Positions 49,492-58,164 of a DNA stretch of 64,000 bases are shown piece by piece. Numbering within the stretch: position 1 is the stretch's first letter; each line of letters begins with the position of its first letter. The DNA comes from Nevskia sp964451925 (GTDB taxonomy: Bacteria; Pseudomonadota; Gammaproteobacteria; Nevskiales; Nevskiaceae). The notes beneath the pieces were generated by a model. That model did no database searches. It saw only the letters and a program-made list of their open reading frames with translations, and was not told where the DNA came from. The stretch lies in contig CAYVKA010000010.1 in NCBI GenBank assembly GCA_964451925.1, positions 1 through 64,000 of the forward strand, written 5' to 3'. Made by a program: the position numbers and the translations under genes.

Positions 49492-51351
49492 TTGCGCACC
49501 CACCGCCGCAGCACGCCCGATACCGGCACCCCGCAGGAAGAGCCGCTGACGGTGCGCCGCACGCTGGCCACGCTGTGGCCCTACATGACCGAATTCCCGG
49601 CGCGGGTGGTGCTGGCGATGCTGCTGCTGGTCGGCGCCAAGCTGGCCGGGGTGTGGCTGCCGCAGCTGCTCAAGCACCTGGTCAACGCCTTGTCGGCCCA
49701 GGGCCCGGCGAGCGCCGGCGCGGTGCTGGCGGTGCCGGGCAGCCTGCTGCTGGCCTATGGCCTGGTGCGCTTCCTCAACGTGGCATTCGGCGAATTGCGC
49801 GACGTGGTGTTCGGCAAGGTGGCGGAGCGGGCACAGCGGCGCGCGGCGCTGCGCGTGTTCGAGCACCTGCACCGGCTGGACCTGGACTTCCACCTGTCGC
49901 GGCGCACCGGCGGCCTGGCGCGCGAGATCGAGAAGGGGGTCGACGGCATCAGTTTCCTGCTGCGCTTTTCCCTGTTCAACATCCTGCCGACGCTGCTCGA
50001 AATCGCCCTGGTGGCGGCCATCCTGTGGAAGCAGTACGACATCCGCTTCGCCGGCATCGCGCTGGTTTCGGTGGTGGTCTACATCGGCTTCTCGGTATGG
50101 GTGACGGAATGGCGCACGGCGCTGGTGCGCGAGGCCAACGCCATGGACGCCAAGGCCAACAGCCGCGCCATCGACAGCCTGCTCAACTACGAGACGGTGA
50201 AATATTTCGGCAACGAGCGCTGGGAGGCGCAGCGCTACGACGACAGCATGGCCGCCTGGGAGCGCGCCGCCGGGCGCAACCGCCTGTCGCTGTCCTCGCT
50301 CAACAGCGGCCAGTCGCTGATCGTCGCCGGCGCCATCACCGCGATGATGTGGCTGGCGGCGCAGGACGTGGTGCTGGGGCGCATGAATGTCGGCGACTTC
50401 GTCGCCGTCAACGCTTACATGGTGCAGCTGTTCGTGCCGCTCAATTTCCTCGGCTTCATTTACCGCGAGATCCGCCGCGCGCTGACCGACATGCAGAAGA
50501 TGTTCAACCTGCTCGGTCAGCACTCGAAGGTGCAGGACGCGCCCGGAGCGCCGGCCATCGCGGCGCAGCGGGCGCGGGTCAGCTTCGAGCGGGTCAGCTT
50601 CGGCTACAGCCCGGCGCGGCGCATCCTCGATGGTGTCAGCTTCGACATCCCGGAGGGGAAGAAGCTGGCGGTAGTCGGCGCCAGCGGCGCCGGCAAGTCG
50701 ACGCTGGCGCGGCTGCTGTTCCGCTTCTACGACCCGGACGCCGGGCACATCCGCATCAACGGCCGCGACCTGCGCGAGCTGGGCCAGGACAGCGTGCGCG
50801 CGCTGATCGGCGTGGTGCCGCAGGACACGGTGCTGTTCAACGACACCATCGAATACAACATCGCCTACGGCCGTCCCGGCGCCAGCCGGGCCGAGGTGGA
50901 GCGCGCGGCGCGGCAGGCGCACCTGGACCACTTCATCGCCCAGCTGCCGGAGGGTTACGACACCCTGGTCGGCGAGCGCGGCCTGAAGGTTTCCGGCGGC
51001 GAGAAGCAGCGCATCGCCATCGCCCGCGCCCTGCTCAAGAACCCGCCGATCCTGATCCTCGACGAGGCCACCTCCTCGCTCGACTCGGCCGCCGAGCAGG
51101 CGATCCTCGGCGCGCTGCGCGAGGCCACCGAGCGGCGCACCACGCTGGTCATCGCCCATCGCCTGTCGACCATCACCGACGCCGACGAGATCGTGGTACT
51201 GGACCGCGGGCGCGTGGTCGAGCGCGGCACCCATAGCGGGCTGCTGGCGCAGGACGGCGCTTACGCCAGGCTGTGGGCGCATCAGCGCGAGCAGACGCAG
51301 CAGGCCGCGGCGGGGCAAGCCGCGCCGAGGGAAACCGTACTGGCCTCCTGA
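49492..51351 (+). CDS. Atm1/HMT1-type ABC exporter
   Basis: 619 aa half-transporter. Six membrane helices with the Atm1 intracellular signature (AREIEKGVDGISFLLRFSLFNILPTLLEIA, YETVKYFGNERWEAQRYD), then the ATPase: Walker A GASGAGKST, Q-loop VVPQDTVLFNDTIEYNIAYG, signature VSGGEKQR, Walker B ILILDEATSSLD, H-loop IAHRLST. The relatives export glutathione-linked sulfur or metals (Atm1/HMT1). A TTG at 49492 gives the full frame. A GTG at about 49552 with AGGAAGAG 8 bases upstream is a likely alternative start. No Fe-S gene is adjacent. Confidence 0.92.
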   Translation: MRTHRRSTPDTGTPQEEPLTVRRTLATLWPYMTEFPARVVLAMLLLVGAKLAGVWLPQLLKHLVNALSAQGPASAGAVLAVPGSLLLAYGLVRFLNVAFGELRDVVFGKVAERAQRRAALRVFEHLHRLDLDFHLSRRTGGLAREIEKGVDGISFLLRFSLFNILPTLLEIALVAAILWKQYDIRFAGIALVSVVVYIGFSVWVTEWRTALVREANAMDAKANSRAIDSLLNYETVKYFGNERWEAQRYDDSMAAWERAAGRNRLSLSSLNSGQSLIVAGAITAMMWLAAQDVVLGRMNVGDFVAVNAYMVQLFVPLNFLGFIYREIRRALTDMQKMFNLLGQHSKVQDAPGAPAIAAQRARVSFERVSFGYSPARRILDGVSFDIPEGKKLAVVGASGAGKSTLARLLFRFYDPDAGHIRINGRDLRELGQDSVRALIGVVPQDTVLFNDTIEYNIAYGRPGASRAEVERAARQAHLDHFIAQLPEGYDTLVGERGLKVSGGEKQRIAIARALLKNPPILILDEATSSLDSAAEQAILGALREATERRTTLVIAHRLSTITDADEIVVLDRGRVVERGTHSGLLAQDGAYARLWAHQREQTQQAAAGQAAPRETVLAS

Positions 51352-51481
51352 CCCGGCCCGGGGTGGCTGACGCCGGCGCCAGAAAATAATCTCGCGCGGC
51401 GCCTTCCACCGTCCGGATTTTTGGTCTAACTTGTCCGGGCGATAGGAGAGAACCTCGGAACATCCCGGGGTGAAAAAAACA

Positions 51482-52318
51482 ATGCTCAGTTTTGGCAGGC
51501 TGGACCTGAAGGACAAGGCGCTGGCGCACCTGGTGACGCCCGAGATCGAGCATCTCGTCGCCAGCATTCCCAAGCCGGTGGGCAGCTTCGGCTATGACCC
51601 CTGGGGCTATAACGAGGACCGCTTCAAGGTCGCTCTCGGCTTCTGCAAGTGGCTCTACGAGAAGTACTTCCGTGTCACCGCCCACGGCCTGGAGAACATC
51701 CCCAGCAGCGGCCGGACGCTGATCATCGGCAACCACAGCGGCCAGCTGCCGATGGACGGTGTGCTGGTCGGCGTGGCCGCCGCCACCAATCCGCACGGCC
51801 CGCGCCTGGCGCGGGCCATGATCGAGCGCTTCTTCCCCACCGTGCCCTGGCTCGGCAACTACCTCAACGCCCTCGGCGGCGTCATCGGCGATCCGGTGAA
51901 CTGCAGCAAGATGCTGGAGATGGAGGAAGCGATCATCGTTTTCCCCGAGGGAGTGCGCGGCTCGGGCAAGCTGTACAAGCAGCGTTACCAGCTGCAGCGC
52001 TTCGGCAACGGCTTCATGCACCTGGCGATGAACCATCACACGCCGATCGTGCCGGTGGGCATCGTCGGCTGCGAGGAAACCATGCCGGCGGTGGCCAACC
52101 TGGCGCCGCTGGCCAAACTGCTGGGCATTCCCTACCTGCCGCTGGTGCCTTCGCTGGTGCCGCTGCCGGCGCGCGTGTACCTGAATTTCGGCAAGCCGAT
52201 GCATTTCTCCCCCTGCGGCAACGAGGCCGAAGTGACCGAGCGGGTGGAACAGGTGAAGGCCGAGTTGCGCCAGCTGATCGAGCAGGGATTGCAGGAACGC
52301 ACCAGCATCTACCGCTAA
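51482..52318 (+). CDS. PlsC-type acyltransferase
   Basis: 278 aa. A 1-acyl-glycerol-phosphate acyltransferase-like domain: LIIGNHSGQLPMDG (HX4D), FFPTVPWLGNYLNALGG, EEAIIVFPEGVRGSGKLYKQRY (FPEG), and PIVPVGIVGCEE. Expected to transfer an acyl chain to a lysolipid in the inner membrane; there is no obvious membrane helix, so association is peripheral. The ATG at 51482 is used; a GTG at 51470 adds four residues but has no ribosome-binding site. The epimerase gene follows by 17 bp, and the pair probably forms an operon. Confidence 0.9.
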   Translation: MLSFGRLDLKDKALAHLVTPEIEHLVASIPKPVGSFGYDPWGYNEDRFKVALGFCKWLYEKYFRVTAHGLENIPSSGRTLIIGNHSGQLPMDGVLVGVAAATNPHGPRLARAMIERFFPTVPWLGNYLNALGGVIGDPVNCSKMLEMEEAIIVFPEGVRGSGKLYKQRYQLQRFGNGFMHLAMNHHTPIVPVGIVGCEETMPAVANLAPLAKLLGIPYLPLVPSLVPLPARVYLNFGKPMHFSPCGNEAEVTERVEQVKAELRQLIEQGLQERTSIYR

Positions 52319-52335
52319 CACAGCCTTCTGAGCGT

Positions 52336-53295
52336 ATGGCCGATACCAAGAAAACCGTCCTCGTCACCGGCGCCGCCGGCTCTCTGGCCAAGCGCGTCAT
52401 CGCCCGGCTGCATGGCAAGTACCATGTCATCGCGGTCGACTTCCGCCGCAAGGTGGAAACCGACGCCGGCATCCCCAGCTACCTGGTAGAGCTGCACAAG
52501 CGCGGCTTCGAGGACATCTTCGCCGAGCACCAGATCGACGCGGTGATCCACATCGGCCGCATGTTCGCGCACGAGCGCGACCGCCTGCAGCGCTACAACG
52601 CCAACGTGCTGGGCAGCAAGCGGCTGCTCGATCTGTCGCGCAAGTACGGCGTCAAGCAGGTGATCATCCACAGCACTTACTTCGTCTACGGCGCCTCGGC
52701 CTACAACCCGGCGCTGATCGACGAGGAGGCGCCGCTCAAGGCCAGCGAGGTGACGCAGGACCTGGTGGACTCGGTCGAGGTGGAGAGCCTGGCCACCATC
52801 TACCTGTGGAAACATCCGGATCTCAACATCACCATCCTGCGCCCCTGCAATGTGCTGGGGCCGGGGGTGCGCAACACCATGTCGATCCTGCTGGCCCGGC
52901 CGCTGGTGCCGGTGCTGGTGGGCTTCTCGCCGATGATGCAGTTCCTGCACGTGGAGGACATGGCCGAGGCGATGGTGCTGGCGTTCGAGAAGAACAAGCC
53001 GGGCATCTACAACGTCGCGCCGGAGGATTACGTGCCCTATCAGCAGGCGGTGACCGAATGCGGCTGCCGCAAACTGCCGATCCCGTCGATTCCGCCGCTG
53101 CTGCCGCGCAGCATCAGCAGCGCGCTCAACTGGAACGCGTTCTTCCCGCCGTACCTGGTCAACTACTTCAAGTATCCGGTGATCCTCGACGGCAAGCTGT
53201 TCCGCGATACTTTCGGCTGGAAGCCGAAGCGCAACCTCAACGACATCTTCAGTTACTACCGTAAGCAGAAGCTGGCGGCCAAGGCCGTGAGATAA
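52336..53295 (+). CDS. NAD-dependent epimerase/dehydratase (extended SDR)
   Basis: 319 aa. TVLVTGAAGSLAKRVIARL (NAD site), IHIGRM and the STYFVYG/TIYLWK region in place of the classical Ser-Tyr-x3-Lys (here TIYLWKHPD). Then LNITILRPCNVLGPGVRNT and FLHVEDMAEAMVLAFEKNKPGIYNVAP. The C-terminal part (SALNWNAFFPPYLVNYFKYP) is unusual. Likely a sugar-nucleotide or lipid dehydrogenase linked with the acyltransferase. The catalytic Tyr/Lys spacing (YLWK) fits YxxxK when read YLWK-preceded by T, but one position short, so activity needs proof. Confidence 0.82.
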   Translation: MADTKKTVLVTGAAGSLAKRVIARLHGKYHVIAVDFRRKVETDAGIPSYLVELHKRGFEDIFAEHQIDAVIHIGRMFAHERDRLQRYNANVLGSKRLLDLSRKYGVKQVIIHSTYFVYGASAYNPALIDEEAPLKASEVTQDLVDSVEVESLATIYLWKHPDLNITILRPCNVLGPGVRNTMSILLARPLVPVLVGFSPMMQFLHVEDMAEAMVLAFEKNKPGIYNVAPEDYVPYQQAVTECGCRKLPIPSIPPLLPRSISSALNWNAFFPPYLVNYFKYPVILDGKLFRDTFGWKPKRNLNDIFSYYRKQKLAAKAVR

Positions 53296-53332
53296 TAGTC
53301 ACAATTAATTGACTGGACAGTTATATTTGATT

Positions 53333-53360
53333 TTGATTATCGTGCGGTGGCCGCTAGACT
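53333..53360 (+). promoter_or_regulatory. Sigma-70-like promoter upstream of dps
   Basis: TTGATT and TAGACT separated by 16 bp, about 43 bp before the dps ATG, in an AT-rich stretch (53296-53340) unlike its surroundings. The AT-rich part could bind OxyR, Fur or a nucleoid protein; none is recognisable with certainty. Confidence 0.5.
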
Positions 53361-53402
53361 GAGCTCCCTGAAAACATCATTGCGGTTCAACAGGAGTGCC
53401 TT

Positions 53403-53882
53403 ATGTCCGCCTACGCCACCAAGATCGACATCCCCGCCGCCACCCGCGACAAGGTCATCGCGCTGCTCAACCAGCAGCTGGCCGACACTTTCGACCTGTT
53501 CAGCCAGATCAAGCAGGCGCACTGGAATGTGAAGGGCATGCATTTCATCGCCCTGCACGAGCTGTTCGACAAGCTGGCTGAAGAGACCGAGGACTACGTC
53601 GACGACATCGCCGAGCGCGCCACCGCCCTGGGCGGCGTGGCGGTCGGCACGGCGCGGGCCGCCGGCAAGGTGTCGCGCCTGCCGGAATTCCCGCTGGAAG
53701 GCGTGCACGGCAAGACCGCGGTCGAAGCCCTGGTGGAGCGTTATTCGATCCTCGCCAGCAGCACCCGCAAGGCGATCGAGACGGCCGCTTCGCTCGGCGA
53801 CGCCGATACCTCCGACCTGTTCACCGGGGTGTCGCGCGGGCTCGACAAGAGCCTGTGGTTCCTGGAAGCGCATCTGCAGTAA
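53403..53882 (+). CDS. dps: DNA starvation/ferritin protein Dps
   Basis: 159 aa, typical Dps length. Ferritin-like four-helix bundle with the inter-subunit ferroxidase residues in QAHWNVKGMHFIALHELFDKLAEETEDYVDDIAERA (His, His, Asp, Glu) and VERYSILASSTRKAIETAASLGDADTSDLF. Forms a 12-mer that oxidises iron with peroxide and protects DNA. AGGAGT 7 bases before the ATG. Single gene. Confidence 0.95.
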   Translation: MSAYATKIDIPAATRDKVIALLNQQLADTFDLFSQIKQAHWNVKGMHFIALHELFDKLAEETEDYVDDIAERATALGGVAVGTARAAGKVSRLPEFPLEGVHGKTAVEALVERYSILASSTRKAIETAASLGDADTSDLFTGVSRGLDKSLWFLEAHLQ

Positions 53883-53951
53883 CGCCGCTCCCGGCCATGT
53901 TCCCGGCCGCGCCCTCTCCCCGCTGCGGGAGAGGACGCGGCAAGGCAGGGC

Positions 53952-54749
53952 TCAAGCCTTCTTCGCCGCCGCGCGCCGGCGCCGCTGCAGCACCGGGGGC
54001 TTGGCCGCGCGGTGCGCCTCGATCACCATGTCCATGTAGAACTGGGTGGCGGCGATCATCTCCTGGGCCGCGTTCTCGGCTTCGTAGCCGTCGCGCGCGA
54101 TGATCGCCTCGCAGGTCTTGCGGAACTGCGCCGCCGACAGCACGCCCAGGTCGGGTTGCAGATGGACCAGCAGCTCATGGCGCATCAGGTGGTGCTGCCA
54201 GCGCTCCAGCCGCGCCACCCGCGTCAGCAACTCCACCGCCAGCGGATTGCCGCAGCGTTCGCAGATATAGCCGCCGAGGATCATCGCCACGCGGTTGTGC
54301 TCGACCGTGTCGGTGGTCTGGCGCACGCAGGCCTCGTAGCGCTGCACCAGGGCCAGCAGACCGGGGCCGTCCTCGCCGCGGAAGCGCTCCGCCGCCAGCC
54401 GGCACACCGTGCCGAACAGCACCTTCTGCATTTCCAGCGCGTCGTGCAGGCGCTGCAGGTCGAGCTCGATGACGCGGGCACCGCGCCAGGGCACGATCTC
54501 GACGAAGCCCTCGCGCGCCAGGTGGCGGAAGGCCTCGCGCACCGGGCTGTGCGATACGTCGAAGCGCTCGACCACCTCGCGCTCGCGGATCCAGCTGCCG
54601 GGCGGCAGGCGCCAGGCGATGATGTCACGCATGATGGCGTCGGCGATGCGCCGGTCCAGCGTCGGGTCGCTCGCCGGCCCGCGCGGCGGGGCGGCGGCCG
54701 GCTGCCTGGCCCGGGTGCGCCCGCCGCCGCGTTTCGGGGGTGCTTTCAT
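53952..54749 (-). CDS. GntR/FadR-family transcriptional regulator
   Basis: 265 aa. N-terminal basic tail, winged HTH (IADAIMRDIIAWRLPPGSWI, FDVSHSPVREAFRHLAREGFVE), then an all-helical FCD effector domain (ALEMQKVLFGTVCRLAAERF, HLMRHELLVHLQPD). The basic C-terminus ends RRRRAAAKKA. The ATG at 54749 lies 10 bp after the mutM stop, so both may be co-transcribed. Signal metabolite and target unknown. Confidence 0.9.
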   Translation of the reverse strand: MKAPPKRGGGRTRARQPAAAPPRGPASDPTLDRRIADAIMRDIIAWRLPPGSWIREREVVERFDVSHSPVREAFRHLAREGFVEIVPWRGARVIELDLQRLHDALEMQKVLFGTVCRLAAERFRGEDGPGLLALVQRYEACVRQTTDTVEHNRVAMILGGYICERCGNPLAVELLTRVARLERWQHHLMRHELLVHLQPDLGVLSAAQFRKTCEAIIARDGYEAENAAQEMIAATQFYMDMVIEAHRAAKPPVLQRRRRAAAKKA

Positions 54750-54759
54750 GCGCGTAGGC

Positions 54760-55575
54760 TCAACGCTGGCAGCTCGGGCAATAAAAGCTGGAGCGCTGCC
54801 CCAGCACCAGGCGCTTGATCGGCGTGGCGCAGACATAGCAGGGCCGGTGCTCGCGGTCGTAGACGCGCAGCTCCTGCTGGAAATAGCCGTTGGAACCGTC
54901 GCTACCGCGGAAGTCGCGCAGGGTGGTGCCGCCGTGCTCGATGGCTACGCGCAGCACCTGGAGGATGGCTTCGGCCAGGCGCGCGTACTGGGCGCGGGTG
55001 ACCTTGCCGGCCGCCGTCCCGGGCCGGATCCCGGCGTGGAACAACGCTTCGGAGGCGTAGATATTGCCGACGCCGACGACCATGCGCCCGTCCATGATGA
55101 ACAGCTTGACCGCGGCGCGGCGCCCGCGCGAGCGCTGGTACAGGTAGTCGCCGGAGAATTCGGCGGAAAACGGCTCCGGTCCCATGCCGGCGAGCAGCGC
55201 GTGCTGCGCCTCGGCGGCCGGCCAGGGCAGCACCGCGCCGAAGCGGCGCGGGTCGTGGAAGCGCAGCAGGACCTTGCCGGAGAGCAGCAGGTCGACATGG
55301 TCGTGCTTCTTCAGCGGCGCGGCGGGATCGAGCACCAGCAAGCGGCCGGTCATGCCCAGGTGCACGATGAGGCGGTCGCCGCCCAGGTCGAAGATCAGGT
55401 ATTTGCCGCGCCGGCCGACGGCGCGGATCTTCCTGCCGCGCGCGAACGCGGCGAATTCAGCCGGGATCGGCCAGCGCAGGCGCGGGTCGCGCACGGTGAC
55501 TTCGCGGATGGTGCGGCCGACGACATGCGGCTCGACGCCGCGGCGGATGGTCTCGACTTCGGGAAGCTCGGGCAT
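54760..55575 (-). CDS. mutM: Formamidopyrimidine-DNA glycosylase
   Basis: 271 aa. N-terminal PELPEVETIRRGVEPHV (Pro1 is the catalytic residue after Met removal), GKYLIFDLGGDRLIVHLGMTGRL, DGRMVVGVGNIYASEALFHAGI, and the C-terminal zinc finger CYVCATPIKRLVLGQRSSFYC followed by PSC (C-x2-C...C-x2-C). Removes 8-oxoguanine and cuts the strand. Complete and canonical. No neighbouring repair genes. Confidence 0.97.
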   Translation of the reverse strand: MPELPEVETIRRGVEPHVVGRTIREVTVRDPRLRWPIPAEFAAFARGRKIRAVGRRGKYLIFDLGGDRLIVHLGMTGRLLVLDPAAPLKKHDHVDLLLSGKVLLRFHDPRRFGAVLPWPAAEAQHALLAGMGPEPFSAEFSGDYLYQRSRGRRAAVKLFIMDGRMVVGVGNIYASEALFHAGIRPGTAAGKVTRAQYARLAEAILQVLRVAIEHGGTTLRDFRGSDGSNGYFQQELRVYDREHRPCYVCATPIKRLVLGQRSSFYCPSCQR

Positions 55576-55669
55576 GGCGGCGAGTGTCCGCTATTCGGGA
55601 AAACGCGCCAATAGGCCTGAGCGTTTCTGCCTGATGGATCGATCAAGCCGTCTGATCAATTGAATGATC

Positions 55670-55723
55670 GTCATTCCCGCGTAGGCGGGAAGACTGGACC
55701 CCCCGCCTACGCGGGGGTGATGA
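55670..55723. repeat. REPIN-like pair of inverted palindromes
   Basis: Two hairpins with 7-bp stems: TTCCCGC-GTAG-GCGGGAA at 55674-55691 and CCCCCGC-CTAC-GCGGGGG at 55700-55717. They are near-copies in opposite orientation (TCATTCCCGCGTAGGCGGG and its inverted form ending GTGATGA). Palindromes of this kind are abundant intergenic repeats in many gammaproteobacteria. Confidence 0.7.
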
Positions 55724-55805
55724 ATGGATCAGAGACTCCCTAGGGCCTGGCGGGCGCGGCAGCCGGCGCCGCGTCCACTTTCTTGCCGGAGTCGGCCGGG
55801 ACTTT

Positions 55806-56696
55806 CTACTCCGCGGCCGGAGGCGGCGACGGTTGCGGCAGCTTGAGCAGCTTGTCGGCGTCGCTCTTGGCCAGGTCGTACTGCACCTTGAGGTCGCCGC
55901 GCTCCAGCACCAGCTGCGGCTCGCGGCCGGCGATGGTGAAGCTCAGGCTGCTGCCGTCCTGCAGCGTGACCACAGCGCCCTGCGGTGGCGCGACCGGCGG
56001 CTTGGCATCGGCCGGGCTGGCCGCATTCCATAGCGCGCGGGCGCCGGCCCAGGTGTCGACGAACTTCTGCAGCTCGTCGCTGCCGGCCTTGGGGTCGGCC
56101 GGATCGGCCACCCAGGACTTGCCATCGGCCGAGCGCAACACCTTGAACCCGGGCACGCTGATGCTGGCGATGCGCGCGCCCTCGGGCAGCAGGGTCTTGG
56201 CCACCAGGTCGGAATAGTCCGCATCCAACGCCGAGGCGGGCGGATCGTCGATCAAGCCGATCCTGCCGCCGCCCGGGCCCGCCGCCGCCATGACGTAGCG
56301 GCGGTAGTTCAGCGGCTCGGTGCCGCCGAAGTCCACCCGCGTGTCGTTCAGCGTCAGGCTGAAGCCCGGGGGGTCCAGGCCCAGGTCGGCCAGCTTGACG
56401 TCCTTCGGGTCGATGCTGGACTTGGTTTCCGCCGTCGCCACGTTGAGCAGCGAGTTCAGCTCGTAGGGATCGGCCGCCACCTGCACCGGCGCGGTCAGCG
56501 CCCACTTGCCGTCCTTCTTCTGCAGCACGATGTCCGGCGTATTGGCGTGGTGCAGCGTGATCTTGTCGATGGCCTCGACCTTCAGCGCGGTCAGGGGCTG
56601 GCCTTTCGGCGCCTCCTTCTTCTGGCCGAAGTACAGCACGGCGGCCAGCACCAGCACGATGGCCATCAGGATCAGGTTGAGTCGCAGCTGCTTCAC
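55806..56696 (-). CDS. DUF4340 protein of the Gld-type ABC operon
   Basis: 296 aa. GTG at 56696 with GGAGAG 5 bases upstream. N-terminal signal anchor (LNLILMAIVLVLAAVLYFGQ). Then a DUF4340 body with a repeated pattern (ITLHHANTPDIVLQKKDGKWAL ... DPYELNSLLNVATAETKSSIDP; LVLERGDLKVQYDL) typical of proteins encoded after GldG-type genes. The role is not known; the context ties it to the ABC transporter. The frame past the TAG at 55806-55808 remains open for 21 Lys/Ala/Pro-rich codons. Confidence 0.85.
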   Translation of the reverse strand: MKQLRLNLILMAIVLVLAAVLYFGQKKEAPKGQPLTALKVEAIDKITLHHANTPDIVLQKKDGKWALTAPVQVAADPYELNSLLNVATAETKSSIDPKDVKLADLGLDPPGFSLTLNDTRVDFGGTEPLNYRRYVMAAAGPGGGRIGLIDDPPASALDADYSDLVAKTLLPEGARIASISVPGFKVLRSADGKSWVADPADPKAGSDELQKFVDTWAGARALWNAASPADAKPPVAPPQGAVVTLQDGSSLSFTIAGREPQLVLERGDLKVQYDLAKSDADKLLKLPQPSPPPAAE

Positions 56697-56712
56697 GTTC
56701 GCTCTCCGGGCC

Positions 56713-58137
56713 TTACTTGCGGCGGCGGCGCACCCAGCGGGTGATGCCGTAGCCGAGCAGCAGCACCGGCAACACCAGCGTGTAGCCGACCACCACCAGC
56801 CAGGTGGCCCAGCCGGGCAGGTACAGCGAGGTGTCCGGCGCCTTGGGCACGTCGATGTTGAGCAGCGCATCGCGCGAAGCCAGCCACTGGAACAGGTTCA
56901 GCCCGAGCTGCTTGTTGCCGAGCTGGGCCAAGTTGGCATCGGTGAGGAAATCGGAATCGCCGACCACCGCCACGCGCTGCTGCCGCGTGCCGGGCTTGTC
57001 CTCGCCGGTCTTGGCTTCCGGCGTCGCCGCCGGCGCGCCAGCGGCGGGCACCGCGCGCGACAGCGTCAGTCCGATGGTGAGCGGTCCTGGCTTGTCGCCG
57101 GTCTTGGGATCGAACGTGATCGGACCCTGCATCGGGCCAGTCTCCAGCCAGGAGCGCTCGCTGGTCTGCAGCAGCGGCAGCACATCCCAGCCGGCGGCGC
57201 GATCGGCGTCCTGGTCGAAGCTCAGCGGACGCACCAGCGGAAACGCGGTGTCATCGACGAAATCGCGCGTCACCGGGTTGGGCGGATAGTCGGTGGCCAG
57301 ATACACGGCGGGGCTGCCGGTACCGAGCGCTTCGTAGTCAGGGAACACGGCGAAGCCGTTTTCCCAGGTGATGCCGAGAGTCTTGGCCACGGCTTCGAGG
57401 CCGGCGGGCTGCGCCGGGTCGTTGAGCCACAGCAGATTGCCGCCGCCCTTGACGTAGTCGTCGATGATCTTGATCTCGCCGTCGAGCAGCTTCTGCGTCG
57501 GGCTGGCGATGACCAGCACCGAAGTGTTGTCGGGAACCTTCGGCGTTTTCACCAGGTTGAGGCCCTGCACCTTGAGGCCCTTGTCGCGCAGGGCCTGGGC
57601 CAGCTGCACGTAGCCGTTCTGCGAAGCGCCTTCCTCGTCGGCCCCGCTCGGGTTGAGGCTGCGCTCGCCGTGGCCTTCGAGGAACACCACGTAATGCTCG
57701 CCCGAGTCGGTCAGGCGCTGCAGCGCGCCAGTGACGGCGGACTCAGACAGCACGCGCAGCGTTTCGCGCCGGCCCTGGTACTCGACCACCACTTCGCCCG
57801 GCTGGTCGATCTTGTAGTCCTTGACCTTGACCGGGTCCTTGGACGGATCGACGAAGTTGACCGAGATGTTGGGCTTGACCCGCTGGTAGCGGGCGATCCA
57901 CATCTCGATGTCGCGGCGGTTCTCGGAATCCGGGTAAAGGAAGCCGGTGAAGCTGACCGGGTCCGGCATCTGCTTGAGCAGCTTCTGGCTGGCGGCGGTC
58001 AGGGTGTTGCGGCCGCCCGCGGTCCAGTCGGCCTGCAGCTTGTAACGCACCGACAGGAAGCCGGCCAGGCCGATGACCACGGCAATGAGCAGGCCGTTGA
58101 GCAGTTGTTGCAGCAGTTTGGAGTTCTTGGAGTTCAT
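56713..58137 (-). CDS. GldG-type ABC auxiliary membrane protein
   Basis: 474 aa. N-terminal helix (LLNGLLIAVVIGLAGFLSVRY), a large periplasmic domain (LTAASQKLLKQMPDPVSFTGF, EHYVVFLEGHGERSLNPSG, GGGNLLWLNDPAQP, RVAVVGDSDFLTDANLAQLGN) and a C-terminal helix (WATWLVVVGYTLVLPVLLLGYG). It is the ABC_transp_aux/GldG family. With the ATPase and permease it makes a GldAFG-like complex, known for gliding in Bacteroidetes but common in non-gliding proteobacteria with unknown role. Located 28 bp after the permease stop. Confidence 0.9.
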   Translation of the reverse strand: MNSKNSKLLQQLLNGLLIAVVIGLAGFLSVRYKLQADWTAGGRNTLTAASQKLLKQMPDPVSFTGFLYPDSENRRDIEMWIARYQRVKPNISVNFVDPSKDPVKVKDYKIDQPGEVVVEYQGRRETLRVLSESAVTGALQRLTDSGEHYVVFLEGHGERSLNPSGADEEGASQNGYVQLAQALRDKGLKVQGLNLVKTPKVPDNTSVLVIASPTQKLLDGEIKIIDDYVKGGGNLLWLNDPAQPAGLEAVAKTLGITWENGFAVFPDYEALGTGSPAVYLATDYPPNPVTRDFVDDTAFPLVRPLSFDQDADRAAGWDVLPLLQTSERSWLETGPMQGPITFDPKTGDKPGPLTIGLTLSRAVPAAGAPAATPEAKTGEDKPGTRQQRVAVVGDSDFLTDANLAQLGNKQLGLNLFQWLASRDALLNIDVPKAPDTSLYLPGWATWLVVVGYTLVLPVLLLGYGITRWVRRRRK

Positions 58138-58164
58138 AAGGCGTTTGCGGGTGCGCGGATCGCT

